A stretch of DNA of 64,000 nt from Rhizobium terricola (GCF_012927355.1 NZ_JABBGK010000003.1:485653-549652), one strand, 5' to 3'; positions 33,293-44,167 are shown, counted from the stretch's first letter. Numbers and translations are program-made. The notes: generated by a model not told the origin, from the letters alone.

Positions 33293-34948
33293 GTGAACTG
33301 GAAAACCGGCATGTTCCTGCCCGAAAACGGCTCCTACGAGCGCATTTATCGCGATTTTTCGTGGGAGATCCCGAAAGACTTCAATATCGGCCGCGCGGTC
33401 AGCGACGATTGGGCCGCCCGCGATCCGGATCGCGTCTGTCTGGAGCATTTCTCGCTCGACGGCGTGCATCCGTCGATGACCTATGGCGAACTCGCGGCGA
33501 AATCGGCCTCGTTTGCCAATGCGCTTACGGCGCTCGGCGTCGCGCCCGGTGACCGGGTCGCCCTGCTGCTGCCGCAGTCTTTCGAGACGGTTGTCGCCCA
33601 TGTGGCGATCTACAAGATGGGGGCGATTGCACTGCCGCTCGCGCTGCTCTTCGGCGCCGAGGCGCTGGAGTACCGGCTTGCAGCAGCCGGGGCAAAGGTG
33701 ATCGTCACCAATGATTTCGGCCTTTCGCGGCTCGGCGAAATCCGTTCCCGCCTGCCGGATCTCACGCAAGTGATCTCGATCGGGGCTGCCGGCGACGGCG
33801 TGCATGCATTCGGCGATCTCGTCGCGGCGCATCCGCCGGTCTTTGCCGTTGCCGATACGGGACCGGATACGCCCGCGCTGATGATCTTCACCTCCGGGAC
33901 CACCGGCCCGCCGAAGGGCGCGCTGCATGGCCACCGGGTCCTGCCGGGCCATCTGCCCGGGTTCCAGATGGTGCATGATTTCCTGCCGCGTCCCGGCGAC
34001 AAAATGTGGACCCCGTCCGATTGGGCCTGGGCCGGCGGGCTTCTCAACGCTCTGCTTCCGGCGCTGATGCTCGGCGTGCCGGTGGTCGCATCGCCTGCGC
34101 AGAAATTCGACCCCGACACGGCCTACCGGATCATGGCCGAGATGAAGGTTGCCAATGCCTTCATTCCGCCGACGGCACTCCGGCTGTTGAAATCGGTCGA
34201 GCGTCCGCGCGAACGCTATGATCTCTTGCTGCGCAGCATCGGCTCGGCCGGTGAGGCGCTCGGACGCGAGACCTATGAATGGGTGAAGGCGACGCTCGGC
34301 ATCGTGCCGAACGAATTCTACGGCCAGACCGAATGCAACTTCGTTCTCGGCTCGGCCGCCCATCTCGGGGTGACGAAGGCCGGCGCGATCGGACGGGCGG
34401 TGCCCGGGCATCGAGTGGCGATCATCGACGACGCCGGTCGCGAGCTTCCGGCCGGAACGACCGGCCAGGTGGCCATCGCGCGGCCGGATCCGGTGATGTT
34501 CCTCGGTTACTGGAACGACGAGGATGCGACCCGGCGCAAGTTCGTCGGCGACTGGATGAAGACCGGTGATCTCGGGCGTCAGGACAAGGACGGCTATGTC
34601 GAGTTCTTCGGCCGCGACGACGACGTCATCACATCGTCGGGCTATCGCATCGGACCGGCCGAGATCGAGGACTGTCTGATCGGCCATCCGGCGGTCAGGC
34701 TCGCGGCGGCGATCGGCAAGCCCGATCCGCTGCGCACCGAGATCGTCAAGGCCTTCGTGGTGCTCGCCGAAGGCCATACGCCGAGCGTCGCACTTGCCGG
34801 TGAAATCCGCGACTGGGTCAAGCAGCGGCTCTCGATGCATGAGTACCCGCGCGAGGTCGAGTTCATCGACGAGATGCCTCTGACCACCAGCGGCAAGGTG
34901 ATCCGCCGCCTGTTGCGTGATCGCGAGATGGCGATCGCGGCCGAATAG
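33293..34948 (+). CDS. Acyl-CoA synthetase (AMP-forming, medium-chain type)
   Basis: 551 residues from GTG 33293, or 545 from ATG 33311 (MFLPENGSYERIYRDFSW), which is the better guess. ANL-superfamily motifs: P-loop FTSGTTGPPKGALHG, YGQTECN, the hinge aspartate in MKTGDLGRQDKDGYV, and the C-terminal catalytic lysine in LTTSGKVIRR. It adenylates a carboxylic acid and transfers it to CoA; similarity is to ACSM-type/medium-chain ligases. With etfBA and hbdA it fits fatty-acid or aromatic acid use. Single gene. Confidence 0.9.
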   Translation: MNWKTGMFLPENGSYERIYRDFSWEIPKDFNIGRAVSDDWAARDPDRVCLEHFSLDGVHPSMTYGELAAKSASFANALTALGVAPGDRVALLLPQSFETVVAHVAIYKMGAIALPLALLFGAEALEYRLAAAGAKVIVTNDFGLSRLGEIRSRLPDLTQVISIGAAGDGVHAFGDLVAAHPPVFAVADTGPDTPALMIFTSGTTGPPKGALHGHRVLPGHLPGFQMVHDFLPRPGDKMWTPSDWAWAGGLLNALLPALMLGVPVVASPAQKFDPDTAYRIMAEMKVANAFIPPTALRLLKSVERPRERYDLLLRSIGSAGEALGRETYEWVKATLGIVPNEFYGQTECNFVLGSAAHLGVTKAGAIGRAVPGHRVAIIDDAGRELPAGTTGQVAIARPDPVMFLGYWNDEDATRRKFVGDWMKTGDLGRQDKDGYVEFFGRDDDVITSSGYRIGPAEIEDCLIGHPAVRLAAAIGKPDPLRTEIVKAFVVLAEGHTPSVALAGEIRDWVKQRLSMHEYPREVEFIDEMPLTTSGKVIRRLLRDREMAIAAE

Positions 34949-34959
34949 CCACGGATCCG

Positions 34960-36237
34960 TCAGTCGGCGAAGCGGCGGGACAGGATCTTGTCGCGCAGGA
35001 TGCGGGCGAGATTGCGCGTGTTGCGATACATGTGGAGCTGGGTTGCCGCCTGGCGCATGTCGCGGTCGGCATTGGGCCTCAACCCGATCACCAGCGTTCC
35101 CATCTCCTCGCGCTCCTTCCAGAAGCGGCTCATGATCGGATGGTCCGACACGGCGCAACTGTCGGTGCGCTCGATGTTCGGGTCGTCGAGATGCCATTCG
35201 GTCAACTCGGAGAGCAGCAGCTTGCCCGGCGAATAGCGGGCGAAGCTCTCGTCATAGGCCGTCTTCCACGTATAGGCCTCGCCGGCCATGATGAAAACCA
35301 CCATCGAGGCGACCGCGCGGCCGTTGAGGTCGAGCGTGTGGATACGCACGGCGTCGACTTCGGCGAGGTTGGTGATCGCTTCGCGGGCGAAAGCGGCGCG
35401 GAAGCGGTCCATGACCATGGCGGAACGCTTGCGGCCCTTCCAGCCGCTCGCCTCGAGCGCCAGGAATTCCTCCATCCTGAGCCGGATCTCCTCGGGCTGG
35501 CGGGCGACGTTATAGGTGACGCGGCCGTGCTCTCCCAGAAGGCGGAACTGGCGGCGCATCTCGCGCAGGTGCGACTTCGAGATCGTTTCCTTCAGATAGG
35601 TGTCGCCGTCGTCGTAGCTCTGCAGCATCGGCCGGTCGAAGGTGTTGGTGACGGTCAGCGGCAGGTCGCGGCCGATCGCCACTGCCTTGGCGAGCTGCGA
35701 GAAGCGGCCGTTGAGGCGCAGGTCCGGCAGAACGAGAATGCCCGGCAGCTTCGCCTCGGGACGGGAGAAGGCATCAAGCAGGTTGTCGATCGTCTCGGCC
35801 GCACCTTCGGCATCGACCAGCGGCGTGCCGAGCGGACCGAAGGGGTTCGACCACGCCCGGATGATCGAGGGGCCGACCGAAAAGCCGGGCTTCTCGACGG
35901 AGAAGGGCAGCATCAGGCGAACGCGGCTGCGGGTGCCGTTCTCGTCGCGCAGCACGGCGAGCCGGATCTGCCGTTCGTCGAGGCGCGGCATGGCGGGTGC
36001 AAGGAAGCGCGGAGCGAAAAAGACATTCGCCTCCATCACACGATAGGTGAGGAAGTCGAGTTCCTCCTGCAGGTCGTAGCCGACGCGGCCCGGATAGAGA
36101 CTGAGCTGGCGGCCGGGGCGGCCCACATCGACACGCAGGTCCGCCGCGGGGCGCATCTCGCGCTCGTCCGCCAGGTTGTCGACCAGGCGATTGGCGCTGC
36201 TGTTCATGCTCTCGTTGTAGACTGGAGGTTCCACCAT
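34960..36237 (-). CDS. BioF2/CelD-like acetyltransferase (GNAT superfamily)
   Basis: 425 residues. A double GNAT-like architecture as in CelD/BcsL and FemAB-type proteins: an N-terminal lobe (FLTYRVMEANVFFAPRFLAP) and a C-terminal lobe with VDAVRIHTLDLNGRAVASMV and FARYSPGKLLLSELTEWHL. Such proteins are tied to exopolysaccharide or cellulose modification. The ATG lies 2 bp after the stop of the flippase gene, so they form one transcript and probably act on the same polymer. Confidence 0.82.
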   Translation of the reverse strand: MVEPPVYNESMNSSANRLVDNLADEREMRPAADLRVDVGRPGRQLSLYPGRVGYDLQEELDFLTYRVMEANVFFAPRFLAPAMPRLDERQIRLAVLRDENGTRSRVRLMLPFSVEKPGFSVGPSIIRAWSNPFGPLGTPLVDAEGAAETIDNLLDAFSRPEAKLPGILVLPDLRLNGRFSQLAKAVAIGRDLPLTVTNTFDRPMLQSYDDGDTYLKETISKSHLREMRRQFRLLGEHGRVTYNVARQPEEIRLRMEEFLALEASGWKGRKRSAMVMDRFRAAFAREAITNLAEVDAVRIHTLDLNGRAVASMVVFIMAGEAYTWKTAYDESFARYSPGKLLLSELTEWHLDDPNIERTDSCAVSDHPIMSRFWKEREEMGTLVIGLRPNADRDMRQAATQLHMYRNTRNLARILRDKILSRRFAD

Positions 36238-36239
36238 GG

Positions 36240-37643
36240 TCAGGTCGTCCTCGTCCTGTTCAGGATGGCGAGCGGGTCGGCGAAGGCGAAGAGCACGATG
36301 CCGAGTGAGGCGCGTATGGCCACGTGCAGCAGCAGAGCTTCCGTCATCGTCGCCGCCGCAGTTGCGACAGCCGCCCCCGTCAGACCGTAAAGCGGGATCA
36401 GCGTCACGTTCAACGTGATGTTGGTTGCGAGCGCGCCGACATAGAGCAGCACGCAGAGCTTCTGCTTGCCGGCCATCGTCAGAAGCACCTCGCCCGGGCC
36501 GACAAGGGCCTTGGAAAGGCTGCCGACGAAAAGGATGGCCATCAGGCCGTAGCCGGCCGTAAAGGCAGGGCCGAACAACCCCAGCAGGAACTCGCCGACC
36601 GCCAGCACCGAGAGCCCGACCATGAGCGATGGCCAGAAGCTCCAGCGCGCCGTCTTGCCGGCGAAGGCGGCGAGCGGGCGCATGTCGCCTTCGGCCATCA
36701 TCGCGGAGAAGCGCGGGGCGGCGGCGGCCTTGACCGCGAAGAAGACGAACTGCACCAGCGCCATGGTCTTGGCGGCCGCGAAATAGATGCCGACCTGGTC
36801 CGGGTCGAGATAGAGCCCGACGACGACGACGTCCGAATTGGTGAGCAGGAAGCCAAAACCCTCGATCAGGAAGATCGGCAGGGCCACCTTGAACCAGGCC
36901 ATGAAATCGATCCGGCGCGGACCGTCGATGAAGCGCTTCTGCAGGCGGCGATCGATCGTCAGGAACTGGCCGAGGCTGGTGACATAGGTCGCCGCAAGGG
37001 CCGCCTGCATGGCCGTCGTCGCCGTGCGCGGCGCGCCGAGCCAGACGGCGGCGATCATGAAGAGCAGAATGAGGGTCGGCCGGACGATATAGGTCGGGCT
37101 CAGCGCCGCGACCGGCCAGCTGTTGGCGCGCGCCGTGCCGTCCAGCACGTCGCCGAGCGCGATCATCGGCAGCGCGAAGAGGCCGAGGAAGAGCGGAATG
37201 ACGTAATAGGCCTCGATCCGGTCGCCGAAGAAATGCAGGAATCCAAGACCGAAGAGCGCAAGCGCGCTCGCCGATGTCAGCGCGAAGATCCGGGCCGTCA
37301 TGGTCAGCCCGCGGATCTCGTCATGCTCGTCGCGGGCGTCGTATTGCGGCAGGAAGCGGATGACGGCAGTGTGGAAGCCGAGGCAGGAGAGGTTGCCGAA
37401 CAGGACGACCAGAACCCAGACGAAGACGAAGATGCCGTATTCGAACTCGCCCATCAGCCGCGCCTGGATGATCTGCGAGACGAAGGCGATGGCGGCCGAA
37501 ACGATGCGAATGGCAAAGGCAATCAGCGCCATGCGCTGCGCACGCGCCGTCTCGTCGTCGCGGGTAATGGCGGCAACGACCTTGCGCAATGCCGGATGGA
37601 GACCGGATGGCAGGAGCTTTTCCGCTGTCTGGATGACTGCCAT
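36240..37643 (-). CDS. Polysaccharide flippase (Wzx/MVF-like)
   Basis: 467 residues, 12-14 hydrophobic helices of the MOP superfamily polysaccharide-transport type. Characteristic parts are FVSQIIQARLMGEFEYGIFV at the start and GPGEVLLTMAGKQKLCVLLY in the second half. It would move a lipid-linked oligosaccharide across the inner membrane. ATG 37643 is used (GTG 37652 is in frame). Upstream of the acetyltransferase with a 2-bp gap; no glycosyltransferases or polymerase are nearby, so the partner pathway is elsewhere. Confidence 0.85.
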   Translation of the reverse strand: MAVIQTAEKLLPSGLHPALRKVVAAITRDDETARAQRMALIAFAIRIVSAAIAFVSQIIQARLMGEFEYGIFVFVWVLVVLFGNLSCLGFHTAVIRFLPQYDARDEHDEIRGLTMTARIFALTSASALALFGLGFLHFFGDRIEAYYVIPLFLGLFALPMIALGDVLDGTARANSWPVAALSPTYIVRPTLILLFMIAAVWLGAPRTATTAMQAALAATYVTSLGQFLTIDRRLQKRFIDGPRRIDFMAWFKVALPIFLIEGFGFLLTNSDVVVVGLYLDPDQVGIYFAAAKTMALVQFVFFAVKAAAAPRFSAMMAEGDMRPLAAFAGKTARWSFWPSLMVGLSVLAVGEFLLGLFGPAFTAGYGLMAILFVGSLSKALVGPGEVLLTMAGKQKLCVLLYVGALATNITLNVTLIPLYGLTGAAVATAAATMTEALLLHVAIRASLGIVLFAFADPLAILNRTRTT

Positions 37644-37753
37644 GATCGACACAAAAGGCCCATTGGTGACGCACGAACAACAGCGTGGACCATGTCAGAT
37701 CAGGGTTAAGAAACGGTTCCGATCGGCATGGCAGGGCGGATTTCCATTTACGA

Positions 37754-37780
37754 AAAAAGGCGGCCCGAGGCCGCCTTTTT
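37754..37780 (-). terminator. Rho-independent terminator of secA
   Basis: AAAAAGGCGGCC-CGA-GGCCGCCTTTTT: 12-bp perfect arms, 3-nt loop, T run on both strands, so bidirectional in form. Lies 33 bp past the secA stop. Confidence 0.85.
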
Positions 37781-37812
37781 CGATGTCGATGCCGGTCTGC
37801 AATTCGCTACCG

Positions 37813-40530
37813 TCAGGCGTTTTCGAACGCGCCGTGGCAATGCTTGTACTTCTTGCCGGAACCGCAGGGGCACACCTCGTTGCGGCCGATCTTGCCCCAG
37901 GTCGACGGATCGTTCGGATCGCGGTTTTCCGGTGCGACGAAGGGCAGGTTGGAGGTTGCGGAACCTTCGCCGAAATCGTCCTCGCCGGTGGTGGCGTCGA
38001 GATGGTGGCCTTCCATCTCCGGCAGGGCAGGCGCCGGCGGCGTCTCGCGCACCAGTTCGACGCGCATCATCTGCGAGGTGACGGCGTCGCGCAGGTTGGC
38101 GAGCAGGGCCTGGAAAAGCTCGAAGGCTTCGGCCTTGTATTCCTGCAGCGGATCGCGCTGGGCATAACCGCGGAAACCGACGACCGAACGCAGGTGGTCG
38201 AGGTTGACGATGTGCTCGCGCCACAGCGTGTCGATCGTCTGCAGTACGACCGAGCGCTCGACATAGGCCATGATCTCGGGGCCGAAGCGCTCGGCCTTGT
38301 CGGCCATTGCCTTGTCGGCCGCTTCGGTCACGCGATTGACGATGTCGTCTTCGGCAATGCCTTCCTCGGCCGCCCAGATCTCGACCGGGAGGTCGAGGTT
38401 AAGGGTGACGGCGATCTGCTGCTTCAGGCCGACGACGTCCCACTGCTCGACATAGGCGCGCTCTGGGATATGGGTACGGACCAGGGTCTCGATGACCTCG
38501 TGGCGCATGTCCTCGATCGTGCCGGACACGTCGGTCGCGTCCATCAGCTCGATGCGCTGTTCGAAGATGACCTTGCGCTGGTCGTTCAGCACGTCGTCAT
38601 ACTTCAAGAGGTTCTTGCGGATGTCGAAGTTGCGCGCCTCAACCTTCTTCTGGGCGCGTTCCAGCGCCTTGTTGATCCACGGATGGACGATCGCTTCGCC
38701 GTCCTTGAGGCCGAGCTTCTGCAGCATCGAGTCCATGCGGTCGGAGCCGAAGATGCGCATCAGGTCGTCCTGGAGCGACAGGTAGAACTTCGAACGGCCC
38801 GGGTCGCCCTGGCGGCCCGAACGGCCGCGCAGCTGGTTGTCGATGCGGCGGCTTTCGTGACGCTCGGTGGCGATGACGTAAAGGCCGCCGGCGGCGAGGG
38901 CCTTTGCCTTGAGTTCCTGGATTTCCGCCTTGATCGCGGCGGTCTTCGCCTCGCGTTCGGCGTTGTCCTCGACGCCCTCGAGCTCGCGCTCGAGACGCAT
39001 GTCGATGTTGCCGCCGAGCTGGATGTCGGTACCGCGGCCGGCCATGTTGGTGGCGATCGTCACCGCACCCGGCACGCCGGCCTGGGAAACGATGTAGGCT
39101 TCCTGCTCGTGATAGCGGGCGTTCAGGACCTGGAACTTTTCGAAGCCGGTCTGGCGCAGCAGGTTGGCAAGCAGTTCGGACTTTTCGATCGAGGTGGTGC
39201 CGACGAGAACCGGCTGGCCGCGTTCATGGGCATCCTTGATCTCGGCGATGATCGCCTTGAACTTCTCTTCCGCGGTCCGGTAGACCTCGTCGTCCTCGTC
39301 GATACGCTTGATTGGCAGGTTGGTCGGGACCTCCACGACCTCGAGGCCGTAGATGTTGCCGAACTCTTCCGCTTCGGTCGAAGCGGTACCGGTCATGCCG
39401 GCGAGCTTCGAGTACATGCGGAAGTAATTCTGGAAGGTGATCGAGGCGAGCGTCTGGTTCTCGGGCTGGATCTGCACCTTTTCCTTGGCTTCGAGCGCCT
39501 GGTGCTGGCCTTCCGAGTAACGGCGGCCCGGCATCATGCGGCCGGTGAACTCGTCGATGATGACGATCTCATCGTTGCGGACGATGTAGTCCTTGTCGCG
39601 GGAGAAGAGCTTGTGGGCCTTCAGCGCGTTGTTGATGTGGTGGACGATCGCGACGTTCTCGACGTCGTAAAGCGATGCACCCTTCAAGAGACCGGCCTGG
39701 CGGAGCAGGTTTTCCAGCTTCTCGGTGCCGACTTCGGAGAAGTTCGCCGAACGCTGCTTCTCGTCGATCTCGTAGTCTTCTTCCGTCAGCTGCGGAATGA
39801 AGGCGTCGATCGTGTTGTAGAGGTCCGAGCGGTCGTCGAGCGGACCGGAGATGATGAGCGGGGTGCGCGCCTCGTCGACCAGGATCGAGTCGACTTCGTC
39901 GACGATCGCATAGTTGTGGCCGCGCTGCACCATCTGGCCGCGCTCGTACTTCATGTTGTCGCGCAGATAGTCGAAGCCGAGCTCGTTGTTGGTCGCGTAG
40001 GTGATGTCGCAGGCATAGGCCGCGCGGCGTTCCTCGTCGGAGAGCCCGTGCACGATCACGCCGGTGGTCAGGCCGAGGAAGCGATAGAGCTTGCCCATGG
40101 TCGCCGCGTCGCGGCTGGCCAGATAGTCGTTGACCGTGACGACATGCACGCCCTTGCCGGCGAGCGCGTTGAGATAGACGGCGAGCGTCGCCACCAGCGT
40201 CTTGCCTTCGCCGGTCTTCATTTCGGCGATCGCATTGTCGTTGAGGATCATCGCGCCGATGAGCTGCACGTCGAAGGGGCGCATGCCGAGGGCGCGGCGC
40301 GAGGCCTCGCGGGCAACCGCAAAGGCCGGGACGAGGATGTCGTCGAGCGTCTTGCCTTCCGCGAGCAGCTTGCGGAATTCCTGCGTCTTGCCTGCCAAGG
40401 CCTCGTCGGAAAGCGCCTTGATGCTCTCTTCGAGTGCTCCAATGGCGGCTACCTTCGGCTGGTACGAGCGAACGCGGCGCTCGTTGGCCGAACCGAAGAG
40501 TTTGCGGGCGAGCCCACCGAGACTGACCAT
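37813..40530 (-). CDS. secA: Preprotein translocase ATPase SecA
   Basis: 905 residues, full length. Walker A region [63 protein letters not shown] and [18 protein letters not shown] are all present. The C-terminal zinc-binding [14 protein letters not shown], which contacts SecB, is intact. The start at 40530 ([14 protein letters not shown]) fits the family; the longer upstream frame is spurious. Drives export through SecYEG. Divergent from the parvulin gene with a 244-bp gap holding a likely promoter. Confidence 0.97.
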   Translation of the reverse strand: MVSLGGLARKLFGSANERRVRSYQPKVAAIGALEESIKALSDEALAGKTQEFRKLLAEGKTLDDILVPAFAVAREASRRALGMRPFDVQLIGAMILNDNAIAEMKTGEGKTLVATLAVYLNALAGKGVHVVTVNDYLASRDAATMGKLYRFLGLTTGVIVHGLSDEERRAAYACDITYATNNELGFDYLRDNMKYERGQMVQRGHNYAIVDEVDSILVDEARTPLIISGPLDDRSDLYNTIDAFIPQLTEEDYEIDEKQRSANFSEVGTEKLENLLRQAGLLKGASLYDVENVAIVHHINNALKAHKLFSRDKDYIVRNDEIVIIDEFTGRMMPGRRYSEGQHQALEAKEKVQIQPENQTLASITFQNYFRMYSKLAGMTGTASTEAEEFGNIYGLEVVEVPTNLPIKRIDEDDEVYRTAEEKFKAIIAEIKDAHERGQPVLVGTTSIEKSELLANLLRQTGFEKFQVLNARYHEQEAYIVSQAGVPGAVTIATNMAGRGTDIQLGGNIDMRLERELEGVEDNAEREAKTAAIKAEIQELKAKALAAGGLYVIATERHESRRIDNQLRGRSGRQGDPGRSKFYLSLQDDLMRIFGSDRMDSMLQKLGLKDGEAIVHPWINKALERAQKKVEARNFDIRKNLLKYDDVLNDQRKVIFEQRIELMDATDVSGTIEDMRHEVIETLVRTHIPERAYVEQWDVVGLKQQIAVTLNLDLPVEIWAAEEGIAEDDIVNRVTEAADKAMADKAERFGPEIMAYVERSVVLQTIDTLWREHIVNLDHLRSVVGFRGYAQRDPLQEYKAEAFELFQALLANLRDAVTSQMMRVELVRETPPAPALPEMEGHHLDATTGEDDFGEGSATSNLPFVAPENRDPNDPSTWGKIGRNEVCPCGSGKKYKHCHGAFENA

Positions 40531-40645
40531 TCGACGGTCCTTTCTGACCTTCGTCATGTTTTCGTGCGCGTCCCTGAACCCTGTCGCAAATTCGGCGATT
40601 AGGCTCCGAGCCCCGGGAAACGGCTCTGGACGCGCGGTTGCGTGA

Positions 40646-40674
40646 CAGATAAGAGGGGGGTCGAATGATGTCAA
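40646..40674 (-). promoter_or_regulatory. Likely sigma-70 promoter of secA
   Basis: Minus-strand TTGACA (complement of 40669-40674), perfect -35, 17-bp spacer, then TATCTG (complement of 40646-40651). This would give a leader of about 110 nt before the secA ATG. Confidence 0.5.
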
Positions 40675-40774
40675 CGGCGTGGGTCTGCCGGAAAAGCCTG
40701 CCTCGCCTTGCATCTGACAATTTTTCGCCCGATTCGAACGGTCTTGAAACGGTTCACCCTCCGAAAGGTTTCTT

Positions 40775-41635
40775 ATGCTTCGTTTTCATAAATTTGCTCT
40801 CGCAGCTTGTGTGGCGTTCATCGGGCTGCAGGGCCAGGTCGTCGCGCAGGACGCCGATGCAGTCGTTGCCAAGGTCGGCAAGCTCGAGATCACCCAGTCC
40901 GAGCTGGATCTGGCGATCGCCAACCTCGACCCGCAGCTCGCCCAGCTGCCGGACGAACAGAAGAAGGTCGCGGCTCTTTCCGGTGCGATCGACGTCAAGC
41001 TGCTCGCCGGCAATGCCGACGGCGAAGGCCTGAAGGACGACGCCGAGTTCAAGAAGCGCATGGCCTTCATCGCCGATCGCGAACTGCACAACCTCTATTT
41101 CAAGAAGCATGTCGTCGACGCTGTCACCGAAGACGAAGTCAAGGCGCGCTACGAAAAGGAAATCGCAGCCCTTCCCAAGCAGGAGGAAGTGCGCGCCCGC
41201 CACATCCTCGTGAAGACCGAGGAAGAAGCCAAGGCAATCATCGCCGATCTCGATGCCGGCAAGGATTTCGTCGAACTCGCCAAGGAAAAGTCGACCGACC
41301 CGAACAAGTCTGAAGGCGGCGATCTCGGCTATTTCACCAAGGGACGCATGGTTCCGGAATTCGAAGAAGCAGCCTTCGCCATGGAAAAGGGCTCCTATTC
41401 CAAGGTTCCGACCAAGACCCAGTTCGGCTTCCACGTCATCAAGGTCGAGGACAAGCGCGATGCCGCGCCGCCGGCATACGAGCAGGTCGGCCAGCAGATC
41501 CGTCAGCTGGTGATGCGCGACAAGTATCTCGCCATCATCGAAAAGGCCAAGGCCGAGCAGAAGGTGGAGATCCTCGACGAAGCGCTGCGCAAGGGCTACG
41601 AGGACGTCAACAAGCCTCAGCAGCCGCAGCAGTAA
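40775..41635 (+). CDS. Periplasmic parvulin-type peptidyl-prolyl isomerase
   Basis: 286 residues. Signal peptide [20 protein letters not shown] with cleavage after VVAQ, an N-terminal SurA-like chaperone helix bundle, then a PpiC/rotamase domain ([20 protein letters not shown], then [20 protein letters not shown] and [12 protein letters not shown]). It assists folding of exported and outer-membrane proteins, so its place divergent from secA makes sense. Acidic/Lys-rich C-terminus ends in QPQQ. Confidence 0.9.
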   Translation: MLRFHKFALAACVAFIGLQGQVVAQDADAVVAKVGKLEITQSELDLAIANLDPQLAQLPDEQKKVAALSGAIDVKLLAGNADGEGLKDDAEFKKRMAFIADRELHNLYFKKHVVDAVTEDEVKARYEKEIAALPKQEEVRARHILVKTEEEAKAIIADLDAGKDFVELAKEKSTDPNKSEGGDLGYFTKGRMVPEFEEAAFAMEKGSYSKVPTKTQFGFHVIKVEDKRDAAPPAYEQVGQQIRQLVMRDKYLAIIEKAKAEQKVEILDEALRKGYEDVNKPQQPQQ

Positions 41636-41656
41636 GCGATAGTCTCCCTTTATCAC

Positions 41657-41678
41657 GGGCCCGCATTTTCGCGGGCCC
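41657..41678 (+). terminator. Hairpin between parvulin gene and argJ
   Basis: GGGCCCGC (41657-41664) pairs perfectly with GCGGGCCC (41671-41678) around loop ATTTTC. No T run follows, so read-through into argJ is likely. Confidence 0.5.
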
Positions 41679-41699
41679 TCCCATTCCAGGCAGCCGAAG

Positions 41700-42941
41700 A
41701 TGTCCGCAACCGTTTCCCCACTCGCCCCCACGTCCTATGCCGACATGCCGTCGATCCGCGGCGTGCGGATGGCAACAGCCGCCGCCGGCATCAAGTACAA
41801 GAACCGGACCGACGTGCTGCTGATGGCCTTCGATCGTCCGGCCGCCGTCGCGGGCGTCTTCACGAAGTCGAAGTGCCCGTCCGCGCCCGTCGACCACTGC
41901 CGGGCGAATCTCGGCCACGGCCTGGCACTCGGTGTCGTGGTCAATTCGGGCAATGCCAACGCCTTCACCGGCGTCAAGGGCAAGGCTGCCACCCAGCTCA
42001 CCGCCAGGTCGGCGGCAGAGGCACTCGGTTGCGGCGAGAACGAAATCTACCTTGCTTCGACCGGTGTCATCGGCGAACCGCTCGACGCCACCAAGTTCGC
42101 CGGCGTGCTCGGCGACATGGCGAAGGGTGCGACCGGTGACTTCTGGCTGGAAGCGGCCAAGGCCATCATGACCACCGACACCTATCCGAAGGTTGCGACC
42201 CGTTCGGCCGAGATCGGTGGCGTCACCGTGACCATCAACGGCATCGCCAAGGGCGCCGGCATGATTGCGCCCGACATGGCCACCATGCTGTCCTTCGTGG
42301 TGACCGATGCCGACATCGCGGCTCCGGCACTCCAGGCGCTGCTTTCGGCCGGCGTCGAGCCGAGCTTCAATTCGATCACCGTCGACAGCGACACCTCGAC
42401 CTCCGATACGCTGATGCTCTTCGCAACGGGTGCGGCGGCGGCCGACGGACAGACGAAGGTCGAGGATGCGAACGACCCGCGTCTTGCCGGCTTCCGTGCC
42501 GCGCTCGACGACCTTCTCAAGGACCTGGCGCTGCAGGTGGTCCGGGACGGCGAGGGTGCACGCAAGATGGTGGAGATCACCGTCACCGGCGCCGAAAGCG
42601 ATCTGGCTGCCAAGAAGATCGCCATGTCGATCGCCAACTCGCCGCTGGTGAAGACTGCGGTTGCCGGCGAAGACGCCAACTGGGGTCGTATCGTCATGGC
42701 CGTCGGCAAGTCCGGCGAGATGGCCGACCGCGACCGGCTGGCGATCTGGTTCGGCGACATTCGCGTCGCCGTCGATGGCGAGCGCGATCCGGCCTATTCC
42801 GAGGCCGCCACGACGGCCGTCATGCAGGGCCAGGACATTCCGGTCCGCGTCGACATCGGGCTCGGCGCGGGCAAGGCCACCGTCTGGACCTGCGACCTCA
42901 CCAAGGAATATGTCGCGATCAACGGTGACTACCGGAGTTGA
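41700..42941 (+). CDS. argJ: Glutamate N-acetyltransferase/amino-acid acetyltransferase
   Basis: 413 residues, Ntn-hydrolase fold. Autocleavage should occur before the nucleophile T195 in [31 protein letters not shown] and the C-terminal [14 protein letters not shown] are also conserved. It transfers acetyl groups from acetylornithine to glutamate (ornithine acetyltransferase), recycling the acetyl group in arginine synthesis. Upstream of a GNAT gene and mutT, almost overlapping, so probably one operon. Confidence 0.95.
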   Translation: MSATVSPLAPTSYADMPSIRGVRMATAAAGIKYKNRTDVLLMAFDRPAAVAGVFTKSKCPSAPVDHCRANLGHGLALGVVVNSGNANAFTGVKGKAATQLTARSAAEALGCGENEIYLASTGVIGEPLDATKFAGVLGDMAKGATGDFWLEAAKAIMTTDTYPKVATRSAEIGGVTVTINGIAKGAGMIAPDMATMLSFVVTDADIAAPALQALLSAGVEPSFNSITVDSDTSTSDTLMLFATGAAAADGQTKVEDANDPRLAGFRAALDDLLKDLALQVVRDGEGARKMVEITVTGAESDLAAKKIAMSIANSPLVKTAVAGEDANWGRIVMAVGKSGEMADRDRLAIWFGDIRVAVDGERDPAYSEAATTAVMQGQDIPVRVDIGLGAGKATVWTCDLTKEYVAINGDYRS

Positions 42942-42949
42942 TTGCCGCG

Positions 42950-43732
42950 ATGTCGTCCGTGCCCTTCGATCAGAACCTGCCGCTCGTCCGGCGCCTCGAG
43001 GCCGTCGGCTTCAGGGCATGGCCGGCGACGAGCGTTCAGTATGACGGCAGCTGGCAGATCCGCCTGACCGGTGGTCATCCCTCCAAGCGGCTGAACTGCA
43101 TCGTCGCGCTCGATCCTTCCGACTGCCGCGACATCGGGCTGCGGCTGGAAAAGGCCGCACGCAAGTTCGAGGCCCATGGCCGTCCGATCCTGGTGCGCGA
43201 GACGCCGCTCACGCCGCCACCGCTTCTCGACCTGATGAAAGGCGAGGGCTGGGAACGCTTCGAGGAAGTGGTCACGATGACCTGCGATCTCGGCGCGATC
43301 GAACTGCCGGGCGATACGCTCGATCACCTGCCGAGCCATGACGTCGGCCGTTATGTCGATGCCGACCTTCTCGTGCACGGCAGCGATCCGGCCCTGAAGC
43401 CGGCACTTGCCGAAGTGGTGAGCGGCATCAAGCCGCCGACCGGGCTGTTCGTCATCGAGGAGCCAGAAAGCGGGCCGGTCGCGGTGGCGCTCTGCGTTCA
43501 GGACAACGATCTTGCGGGCATCATGTCGCTCGCCGTGCGGGCCGATCGACGCCAGCGTGGTCTCGGGCTCGAAATCCTGACGGCGGCACTGCGCTGGGCG
43601 CGGATGCGCGGCGCCCGGACGGCCTGGCTTCAGGTGGTCGCCGGCAACGAGGCGGCGCTTGCGCTCTACGCCAAGCTCGGTTTAGTCGAGGCCTATCGCT
43701 ATGCCTACTGGCGCAAGGGAGCGGATGCATGA
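42950..43732 (+). CDS. GNAT family N-acetyltransferase with extra N-terminal domain
   Basis: 260 residues. The C-terminal GNAT domain shows SLAVRADRRQRGLGLEILTA (acetyl-CoA loop RxxRGxG) and GNEAALALYAKLGLVEAYRY. The N-terminal 130 residues are an additional lobe (FRAWPATSVQYDGSWQIRLT) seen in rhizobial relatives. ATG 42950 is used; a TTG at 42938 overlapping the argJ stop is in frame. Its TGA overlaps the mutT ATG. Substrate unknown. Confidence 0.85.
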   Translation: MSSVPFDQNLPLVRRLEAVGFRAWPATSVQYDGSWQIRLTGGHPSKRLNCIVALDPSDCRDIGLRLEKAARKFEAHGRPILVRETPLTPPPLLDLMKGEGWERFEEVVTMTCDLGAIELPGDTLDHLPSHDVGRYVDADLLVHGSDPALKPALAEVVSGIKPPTGLFVIEEPESGPVAVALCVQDNDLAGIMSLAVRADRRQRGLGLEILTAALRWARMRGARTAWLQVVAGNEAALALYAKLGLVEAYRYAYWRKGADA

Positions 43733-44142
43733 GCAACGGCAACAAGCCCATCCTCCTCGTCGCCGCCTGCGCCCTTGTCGATGCCGACAACCGGATCCTT
43801 CTGGCGCAGCGCCCTGAGGGAAAATCCCTCGCCGGGCTCTGGGAGTTTCCGGGCGGCAAGGTCGAGCCCGGTGAAACGCCGGAGGAAACCCTGATCCGCG
43901 AACTCGAGGAAGAACTTGGGATCGCCACCAAAGTGCCGTGTCTCGCGCCGCTGACCTTTGCCAGCCACACCTACGAGACATTTCACCTGCTGATGCCGCT
44001 CTATATCTGCCGCCGCTACGAGGGCATCGCCCATGGTCGCGAAGGTCAGGCGGTGAAATGGGTGCGCGCCAATGCGCTTCGCGACTATCCGATGCCGCCG
44101 GCCGACGGGCCGCTGATCCCGTTTCTCCAGGATCTTCTTTAG
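43729..44142 (+). CDS. mutT: 8-oxo-dGTP diphosphatase MutT
   Basis: 137 residues. Full Nudix box GX5EX7REUXEEXGU at 43-65 (GKVEPGE, then RELEEELGI). It sanitises oxidised dGTP and prevents A:T to C:G transversions. ATGA overlap with the preceding GNAT gene. The Nudix fold alone is present, at the size of E. coli MutT (129 residues). Confidence 0.92.
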   Translation: MSNGNKPILLVAACALVDADNRILLAQRPEGKSLAGLWEFPGGKVEPGETPEETLIRELEEELGIATKVPCLAPLTFASHTYETFHLLMPLYICRRYEGIAHGREGQAVKWVRANALRDYPMPPADGPLIPFLQDLL

Positions 44143-44167
44143 CCGTTTCTATAATTTGCTGACGTTC

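Noticed and set aside
35032..36390. 452-codon plus-strand frame opposite the acetyltransferase
   Set aside because: Shadow composition; the minus-strand protein has clear GNAT-like blocks.
37300..40602. 1100-codon open frame on the plus strand opposite secA and the flippase
   Set aside because: It is the antisense of secA, a certain gene, and has skewed shadow composition rich in Val/Asp/Arg without motifs; long antisense frames are common in GC-rich DNA.
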